NCBI GenBank assembly: GCA_025353305.1
Contig: JANXQX010000301.1
Location: 1 to 10,409, forward strand
Length of the DNA: 10,409 bases
Reading direction: 5' to 3'
From: Holophagaceae bacterium
Lineage (GTDB): Bacteria; Acidobacteriota; Holophagae; Holophagales; Holophagaceae
In this document: piece by piece, positions 6,578 to 10,409 of the stretch
Position numbering within the stretch: the stretch's first letter is position 1
Layout of the letters: each line of letters begins with the position of its first letter
Notes under the pieces: generated by a model
Told to the model about the DNA's origin: nothing
What the model saw: only the letters and a program-made list of their open reading frames with translations
The model's database searches: none
Program-made: the position numbers and the translations under genes

Positions 6578-7123
6578 ATGAGCCGTCCTGAATTGAAGCA
6601 CCCCGGATACACGATCGAGGACTGGAAGCTGTGGGAGGGACGCTGGGAACTCATCAATGGGGTGGCGTATGACATGACGCCAGCTCCATCCCTTGAGCAT
6701 CAGCGGATTTCCTCGAAACTTCATCTGGCAATTGGAAACGCGCTGGAGGCCGCCAAGCAGAAATCTGATGGTGGCGAGTGCGAGCTCTTCTCGGCGCCAG
6801 TGGATGTCTTTCTGGGAGATGCGGTGGTTCAGCCGGATCTGGTAGTGGCCTGTGATCCTGCGAAGAAATCAGCGCGTGGCATCGAAGGCGCTCCAGACCT
6901 TGTGGTGGAGATCCTGAGCCCTGCTACCGCATCCAAGGATCTGACCGGCAAATGGTGGCTCAACGAGGCCGCCGGGGTGCCCGAATACCTGATCGTAGAT
7001 CCTGACGAGCGGGTCGGGAAACTGCTGAGCCTGGAAGCTGGCCGATATGTGGAGAAGGCCCGTGTGGAGTGGGGCACCGTGGTGGCACTCCTGGGCGGAA
7101 AGATAAGCCTGACTTTGGGCTGA
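6578..7123 (+). CDS. Uma2-family putative restriction-endonuclease-fold protein (DUF820)
   Basis: This 181-residue cytosolic protein starts at ATG 6578 with GGGAG (6566-6570) seven bases upstream. It shows the Uma2 pattern in order: WELINGVAYDM (23-33) with Glu24, a conserved His41 in the SLEHQRIS helix, VVQPDLVV with Asp87, GAPDLVVEILSPAT (104-117) with Asp107 and Glu111, Lys125 in the following helix, and AGVPEYLIVDPDERV (132 onward). Asp87/Asp107, Glu111 and Lys125 form a plausible PD-(D/E)XK-type metal site. The length is typical of the family (about 180-200). Uma2 proteins are abundant as stand-alone genes in cyanobacteria and several other phyla; their biological role is not established, and nuclease activity is inferred from the fold. 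No partner gene is adjacent: a 162-bp gap separates it from the lipoprotein gene. With the two nucleotidyltransferase genes to its left it may be part of the accessory cargo of this locus. Confidence 0.9.
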   Translation: MSRPELKHPGYTIEDWKLWEGRWELINGVAYDMTPAPSLEHQRISSKLHLAIGNALEAAKQKSDGGECELFSAPVDVFLGDAVVQPDLVVACDPAKKSARGIEGAPDLVVEILSPATASKDLTGKWWLNEAAGVPEYLIVDPDERVGKLLSLEAGRYVEKARVEWGTVVALLGGKISLTLG

Positions 7124-7285
7124 AGCCTGCGAGCGTTTTGGAATCCCCGCCGAAAGCCTGATCATAGCTCCAGTGGCAGGTTGAAACACTGGGCGAAGGG
7201 GATTGCGAGCACCGAAAGGGATTTTCACCGGCCTTCGACTCGTGAGAGTCTTCACCTGATGGATGAACCCATCGGGGAGCCTGGC

Positions 7286-7735
7286 ATGACCTTCCGCATT
7301 GTTAGGCGTTGGCTCGCGGTGGCCCTGCTCGCGGTCACCACGGGCTGCGCTCCGCTCATCACCCACTTCGATCCCCAGGCCTACAACCAGGCGGTCTCCC
7401 TGAAGGTGGATGCCCTGGTGCTGATGGAGGCTGCGGCGGAACCCTATGCCCAGCACGAGGCCGAGGCCAAGGCCCTGGCCGTGCGGCTGGACAAGGCCTT
7501 CGAGTATGCCCAGGGCAAGCCCAAAAACGCTCTCAGCGCGCGCCAGTGGCAAATCCTGAAGGATCCCGAGCGCCACCTGCTGGGTGGCTTCTTGGCCCGC
7601 TGGCAGAAGGAGTCCACCCTGGGCCGCGCCTACATCGGTGAGAAGAAGGTGCAGGTGGGCCAGGCCTTCGATCAGATCATCGGCCTGGAGAGCGGCAAGT
7701 TGAAACCGGCCGATCTGGCCGCCCCGGGAGCCTGA
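7286..7735 (+). CDS. Predicted lipoprotein of unknown function
   Basis: The start at ATG 7286 gives 149 residues and is chosen because GGGGAG (7274-7279) sits six bases upstream and the protein then begins with a proper signal peptide. A longer frame from 7181 would bury that signal. Residues 4-8 are basic (RIVRR), 9-17 hydrophobic, and TTGC (18-21) is a lipobox with Thr rather than Leu or Val at -3, so Cys21 should be lipidated. The mature part is highly charged and alanine-rich, probably all helical (KVDALVLMEAAAEPYAQHEAEAKALAVRLDKAFEYAQGK). It has no recognised domain and no cysteine beyond the lipobox. The residue after Cys21 is Ala, not Asp, so outer-membrane sorting would be expected under the E. 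coli rule. The next gene starts one base after its stop, so the two are surely co-transcribed. A structural or periplasmic scaffold role is possible; the function is unknown. Confidence 0.82.
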   Translation: MTFRIVRRWLAVALLAVTTGCAPLITHFDPQAYNQAVSLKVDALVLMEAAAEPYAQHEAEAKALAVRLDKAFEYAQGKPKNALSARQWQILKDPERHLLGGFLARWQKESTLGRAYIGEKKVQVGQAFDQIIGLESGKLKPADLAAPGA

Positions 7736-7736
7736 C

Positions 7737-8066
7737 ATGGCGAGCACCAAGGATTTTCTCGATGCCCTGAAGCTCGGCCTGAAGGAACTGGTGGCCGGTA
7801 CCCTCAAACCCTACGCGAAACAGGCCACGGCCGATGGCCAGGTCTTCCTGGACGCGCAAAAAGTAAACCTCCGAAACTGGACCAGCCAGCTGGTCAGCCG
7901 CGAGCTAAGCAAGGAGGATTTCACCGACCTGGTGGAAGGCGTGAAGGATCTGGCCGAACTCCTGGCCCTCAAACAGGCCGGCCTCGCCGCCGCCAAACTG
8001 GATCAGTTCCGCAGAAGTCTGGTGAACCTGGTGGTGGATACGGCCTTCAAGATCTATCTGTCCTGA
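7737..8066 (+). CDS. Small helical protein of unknown function, operon partner of the lipoprotein
   Basis: This 109-residue protein starts at ATG 7737, one base after the lipoprotein stop. Its ribosome binding site GGGAG (7726-7730) lies inside the end of the lipoprotein gene, six bases from the ATG. The sequence is acidic/basic amphipathic helix throughout, with leucines and alanines at heptad-like spacing (for example DLVEGVKDLAELLALKQAGLAAAKLDQF, about residues 63-90). A more hydrophobic C-terminal helix follows (SLVNLVVDTAFKIYLS). There is no signal peptide, no cysteine and no enzyme motif. It should be cytosolic or peripherally membrane-associated through its last helix. Codon use matches the lipoprotein gene. 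I do not recognise a family; the one-base spacing is the strongest clue that it works with the lipoprotein, perhaps across the inner membrane. Confidence 0.8.
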   Translation: MASTKDFLDALKLGLKELVAGTLKPYAKQATADGQVFLDAQKVNLRNWTSQLVSRELSKEDFTDLVEGVKDLAELLALKQAGLAAAKLDQFRRSLVNLVVDTAFKIYLS

Positions 8067-8142
8067 AAAAAAGCCACAGAGGGCCATGGCCTGACTGGAT
8101 TTTGCAAATTGGCAATTCAATCTTCAATTATTTATCAGAATG

Positions 8143-8175
8143 GCTCGGCCACAAAAAACAGCTCGGCCACAAAAA
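8143..8175. repeat. Two direct copies of a GCTCGGCCACAAAAA unit
   Basis: GCTCGGCCACAAAAA occurs with an 18-bp offset, the second copy at 8161-8175 and the first beginning at 8143-8144. Similar GCCACAAA motifs start the 10-bp array at 8200, and an inverted copy (TTTTTTTGTGGC) lies at 8304-8315. The repeats therefore belong to the same composite intergenic element. Confidence 0.65.
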
Positions 8176-8199
8176 CATCAAAACAATAAAAACAACTTA

Positions 8200-8315
8200 G
8201 CCACAAAGGGTCACAAAGGTTCACAAAGGTTCACAAAGAAGAGTTTAACCAAAGGCTTTGTTTGGGCTTTTCTTTGTGAACCTTTGTGAACCTATGTGGC
8301 CTATTTTTTTGTGGC
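8200..8315. repeat. Inverted array of 10-bp repeats between convergent genes (hairpin, possible bidirectional terminator)
   Basis: The left arm has four 10-bp units in exact register: CCACAAAGGG (8201), TCACAAAGGT (8211), TCACAAAGGT (8221), TCACAAAGAA (8231). The right arm carries the reverse complement, with units at 8271, 8281 and 8291. Bases 8218-8240 and 8270-8292 are perfectly complementary over 23 bp; pairing continues outward with one mismatch and a few more pairs to about 8208/8302. The 29-base loop holds a smaller partial stem. The element lies between the convergent small helical protein gene and the flavoprotein gene and could end both transcripts, with T-rich flanks at 8304-8310 on the plus strand. 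It resembles dispersed extragenic repeat families, but its copy number elsewhere is not visible here. Confidence 0.8.
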
Positions 8316-8318
8316 GGC

Positions 8319-9461
8319 TTACGAGCCCACGATGCCCTGCATCAGCCGCTTGATGGCGCGACCGGCGAGTTGGGAATAGCGCGCTTCGCCGGTGAGGATC
8401 CGCGCCATGTGGGGGGCGGCGGCGGGGTGGCTCACGCCCAGGCGGTAGGCGGTTTCGGGCGCGCGGTAGAAGAGCGTGGCGAGGCGTCGGGCCCACACCA
8501 TTTCGGAGCCGACTTCCTGTTTCACGATTTCCGAATAGCGGGGCAGGGCGGCCACATCTCCAGCCAGCGCGGCAGCCACGGCCTCGGCGGCCTTCACGCC
8601 GGTGAACATGGCGGGCCGGATGCCTTCGGCGGTGAAGGGATCCACCACGCAGGCGGCTTCTCCTGCCAGCAGCGCTTGATGGGTGTGCAACTCCTGATTC
8701 CCGTCCCAGAGCAGCACGGGATGGGCTTCCACACTGCATTCGGAAAGCTCCAGGCCGAAGCGGCGGCCGTAGTCCGCCAGCACACTGCGAAGATCCTGGC
8801 TCTGCTTCCCCCGAAAAATGCCGACACCGAAGGACCAGCCATCGGCCTTGGGAAAGTTCCAGGCATAGCCGTTGGTCACGGTGCCGAAATCCAGGTGGAC
8901 GAGTTTTTCGGGGCTGGTGTGGGTGCGGGCTTCGGCGGCTTCTGCCTCGATGGCGCCGGCGACGCGATGCTTGCGATGGGTGAAGCCCAGCCATTTCGCC
9001 GCGGACCCCTTGGCACCATCGGCGGCGATGAGAAAGCGGCATTGCAGTGGGCCATCGGCGGTGGCCACGGTCCAGATTCCATCCTGGAAATGCGCACCCA
9101 GTGCAGTACAGCTTTCGCGCAGTTCCGCGCCCCGGGCGACGGCCTGCTGGACCAGAAAGGCATCGAAGGCATCGCGCCGCACCATCCACAGCGGCTCCAC
9201 GGTGCCCATGTCGGCCTCGATGGGATGCTCCCCGCGAAAGGTGTAGCGGACGCGGGTGACCTTGGCGTTGATCACCGGCGAAAAATCAAAATCGAACCAG
9301 CCTGCGATTTCCGGCGACACACCACCGCCACAGGGCTTCACCCGGGGCAGGCGCGCCTTCTCCAGCACCAGCACCGTGCGGCCGCGCTTGGCTAGGTGAT
9401 AGGCCGCTGCGCCCCCCGCGGGTCCGGCGCCGATGATGATGCAATCGTGGAGGAAGGACAT
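8319..9461 (-). CDS. Geranylgeranyl-reductase-family FAD-dependent oxidoreductase
   Basis: This 380-residue flavoprotein has an N-terminal Rossmann dinucleotide motif GAGPAG (11-16) and Glu34 at the end of strand 2 to bind the FAD ribose. The family hallmark KPCGGGVSPE (42-51) is present, with Cys44-Gly-Gly near the flavin. FLIAADGAKGSAAKWLG is the middle 'D-G' motif, and GEAACVVDPFTAEGIRPAM (267 onward) is the second FAD-binding motif with Asp274 and Glu279-Gly-Ile. Members reduce isoprenoid double bonds, as in geranylgeranyl chains of quinones, lipids or polyprenols, or act on related substrates; the specific substrate is not readable here. Length fits the family (about 370-430). ATG at 9461 is taken because the Rossmann strand begins at once; the upstream sequence lacks a clear Shine-Dalgarno. 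It stands alone, divergent from the barrel-protein gene and converging on the repeat element. A link to modifying the polyprenyl carrier used by the polysaccharide pathway is only speculation. Confidence 0.9.
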   Translation of the reverse strand: MSFLHDCIIIGAGPAGGAAAYHLAKRGRTVLVLEKARLPRVKPCGGGVSPEIAGWFDFDFSPVINAKVTRVRYTFRGEHPIEADMGTVEPLWMVRRDAFDAFLVQQAVARGAELRESCTALGAHFQDGIWTVATADGPLQCRFLIAADGAKGSAAKWLGFTHRKHRVAGAIEAEAAEARTHTSPEKLVHLDFGTVTNGYAWNFPKADGWSFGVGIFRGKQSQDLRSVLADYGRRFGLELSECSVEAHPVLLWDGNQELHTHQALLAGEAACVVDPFTAEGIRPAMFTGVKAAEAVAAALAGDVAALPRYSEIVKQEVGSEMVWARRLATLFYRAPETAYRLGVSHPAAAPHMARILTGEARYSQLAGRAIKRLMQGIVGS

Positions 9462-9526
9462 CGCGCCAGTGTGGCAGAGGGCCGGTTCAGGCGACCTGTG
9501 CCGAATTGCCTAGTGCCAGGAGGCCT

Positions 9527-9553
9527 TTGCATTTCCTTCTTACGCGGTATAGC
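9527..9553 (+). promoter_or_regulatory. Possible promoter of the beta-barrel protein gene
   Basis: TTGCAT (9527-9532) and TATAGC (9548-9553) lie 15 bp apart (16 if TTTGCA is used) in the intergenic region. Initiation near 9560 would leave a 5' leader of about 80 bases. Spacing is short of the optimum, so this is tentative. Confidence 0.35.
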
Positions 9554-9639
9554 TTGTGTTAGTCATCATTCAGTTCTCCAAGCCAACCGGCAGTTCTGCC
9601 ACGCTTCCCGGAAGAGGCGATTTCCCAAGGAGTCAAGTC

Positions 9640-10182
9640 ATGCGGATCCAGGGTTTATTTCTTGCTTCGTTGATCGCGGCGGTTCCTCTTGCAGCTCAGG
9701 GTGTGGAAGGGTGGGCCGGGGCCCTGACTGGGTTGCAGACTCAACAAGGAGACCTGCGAGGCGCGAAGGATGCGGCCCTGTTTGGTGTCACGGGAGGGGC
9801 CTGGTTCAACAACCGCTTTGGCATGGATGCCTCGTTCCATACGGCCAATATCGAATCGAGCCGGGGCCAGGGGAGCGGGACCCAGCAGTACCTCACGACC
9901 TCGGTGCTGTTCAATTTCCTGCCTGGCAATCCGCTTTGGAGTCTTTACGTCAAGGCTGGCGGAGGAACCGTCCGCGTTGAACCGCCCTGGTCGGGAACCA
10001 CTGGCACCACCAACAAATCCATCACGCTGCTGGGTGCCGGAACCCATTACAGGCTTGGATTGGCCGGGTTCGCCGGTGTCGAGTTCCAGATGATGAGGTT
10101 CGACACCCATTATCACGAATGGCCGATTATTTTCACGGCGGGCTGGCGGTTTGGCGGCAGCCTGAAACCTGCTCCGAAATAG
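9640..10182 (+). CDS. Small predicted outer-membrane beta-barrel protein
   Basis: The start at ATG 9640 gives 180 residues and is fixed by AAGGAG (9627-9632) seven bases upstream; a longer frame from 9556 would add 28 residues before the signal peptide. Residues 1-20 form a signal peptide (MRIQGLFLASLIAAVPLAAQ) with cleavage likely after Ala-Ala near residue 19. The mature part alternates polar and hydrophobic residues in short strands with Gly and aromatic residues at strand ends, as in GALTGLQTQQ, YLTTSVLFNFL, SLYVKAGGG, HYRLGLAGFAGVEFQMM and IIFTAGWRF, typical of an eight-stranded porin-like or OmpA/OmpW-size barrel. The terminal residue is not Phe: about eight residues follow the last WRF strand, so the C-terminal BAM signal is imperfect. 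No enzyme motif is seen. The likely place is the outer membrane; the function is unknown. Confidence 0.75.
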   Translation: MRIQGLFLASLIAAVPLAAQGVEGWAGALTGLQTQQGDLRGAKDAALFGVTGGAWFNNRFGMDASFHTANIESSRGQGSGTQQYLTTSVLFNFLPGNPLWSLYVKAGGGTVRVEPPWSGTTGTTNKSITLLGAGTHYRLGLAGFAGVEFQMMRFDTHYHEWPIIFTAGWRFGGSLKPAPK

Positions 10183-10250
10183 AAAATAGATTTTTCTGAT
10201 TATCCACAAACCTCAGCCTGAAATAGCTGGACAGAAAAAACGTAAAAAGG

Positions 10251-10288
10251 CCGTGAATCCACAGATTGCACCGATTCGCACAGATTGA
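10251..10288. repeat. Short 10-bp-period repeat (CACAGATTG type)
   Basis: CCACAGATTG (10259-10268), CACCGATTCG (10269-10278) and CACAGATTGA (10279-10288) are three consecutive variants of one 10-bp unit. The period is the same as in the array at 8201-8240 although the unit differs. Units of this kind are common in extragenic repeats of many bacteria. Confidence 0.5.
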
Positions 10289-10339
10289 ATAACGTGAGCG
10301 GTGGAGGAGTGAAGATCGCTCCTGCATGGAGCATGGGCC

Positions 10340-10375
10340 GCCCCGGCTAAGCCGGGGCCACACGACTTCGTCGTG
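10340..10375. repeat. Two adjacent GC-rich hairpins downstream of the barrel gene
   Basis: The first hairpin pairs GCCCCGGC (10340-10347) with GCCGGGGC (10351-10358) around a 3-base loop. Two bases later CACGAC (10361-10366) pairs with GTCGTG (10370-10375) around TTC. A short T run (10380-10383) follows, so the pair may also end transcripts from the barrel-protein gene, although it lies about 160 bp beyond the stop. The double hairpin plus the nearby 10-bp repeats looks like a dispersed extragenic element. Confidence 0.55.
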
Positions 10376-10409
10376 CGGGTTTTCAGGGCGGCGGCTCTTC
10401 CGCACCAAA

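Noticed and set aside
7181..7285. Longer N-terminus of the lipoprotein from ATG 7181
   Set aside because: It would place the signal peptide internally; the ATG at 7286 has a well-spaced ribosome binding site.
8201..8240. CRISPR-like direct repeats
   Set aside because: The units are 10 bp with no spacers between them, and the array is inverted; it is not a CRISPR array.
8286..9395. Long plus-strand frame and a 314-codon minus frame (8245-9189) over the flavoprotein gene
   Set aside because: Both are shadows of a high-GC gene whose FAD motifs are intact in the 8319-9461 minus frame; the shadow products are Gly/His- or Arg-rich.
10133..10408. 91-codon minus-strand frame at the right end
   Set aside because: It runs through the repeats and hairpins and the end of the barrel-protein gene; it is most likely a spurious frame in an extragenic element.

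Overview
The window is a high-GC, Gram-negative-type bacterial chromosome segment. A lipobox lipoprotein, an outer-membrane beta-barrel-like protein and a geranylgeranyl-reductase-family flavoprotein all point that way. The style (polysaccharide locus, a stand-alone Uma2-family gene, short-period intergenic repeats) would suit Acidobacteriota such as the Holophaga/Geothrix group, but that is an inference from gene content and no marker gene in the window proves it.

Layout. (1) 1-986, minus: the N-terminal 328 codons of an asparagine-synthetase-type amidotransferase, running off the left edge. (2) 1101-2150, minus: a GSU2403/COG5397-like nucleotidyltransferase-fold protein. It is preceded by a promoter lying inside an 8-bp-arm inverted repeat, and its transcript may be leaderless. 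(3) 2425-3213, plus: a family 2 glycosyltransferase. (4) 3371-4584, plus: a tightly coupled two-gene module of a winged-helix-like protein and an AbiEii-like nucleotidyltransferase, behind a cluster of palindromes that looks like an autoregulatory operator. (5) 4654-6207, minus: a WbaP/WcaJ-type polyprenyl-phosphate sugar phosphotransferase with an unusual cysteine-rich insertion next to its active site. (6) 6578-7123, plus: a Uma2-family putative nuclease. (7) 7286-8066, plus: a lipoprotein gene and a small helical-protein gene, probably one operon. (8) 8067-8318: an inverted array of 10-bp repeats between converging genes. (9) 8319-9461, minus: a geranylgeranyl-reductase-family FAD oxidoreductase. 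(10) 9640-10182, plus: a small outer-membrane beta-barrel candidate. (11) 10183-10409: a second repeat- and hairpin-rich intergenic stretch.

The amidotransferase, the GT2 enzyme and the sugar phosphotransferase are the kind of genes found in exopolysaccharide or O-antigen loci. The phosphotransferase would load the first sugar phosphate on undecaprenyl phosphate, the GT2 enzyme would add another sugar, and the amidotransferase could amidate a sugar acid or make asparagine. Between them lie two separate nucleotidyltransferase-fold genes, each with its own palindromic control region, and a Uma2 gene lies just beyond. This looks like toxin-antitoxin or defence cargo inserted into a polysaccharide locus. 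The best candidates for something new are the winged-helix/nucleotidyltransferase pair with its operator, the palindrome-enclosed leaderless-type promoter of the other nucleotidyltransferase, and the Cys-rich insertion in the phosphoglycosyl transferase.
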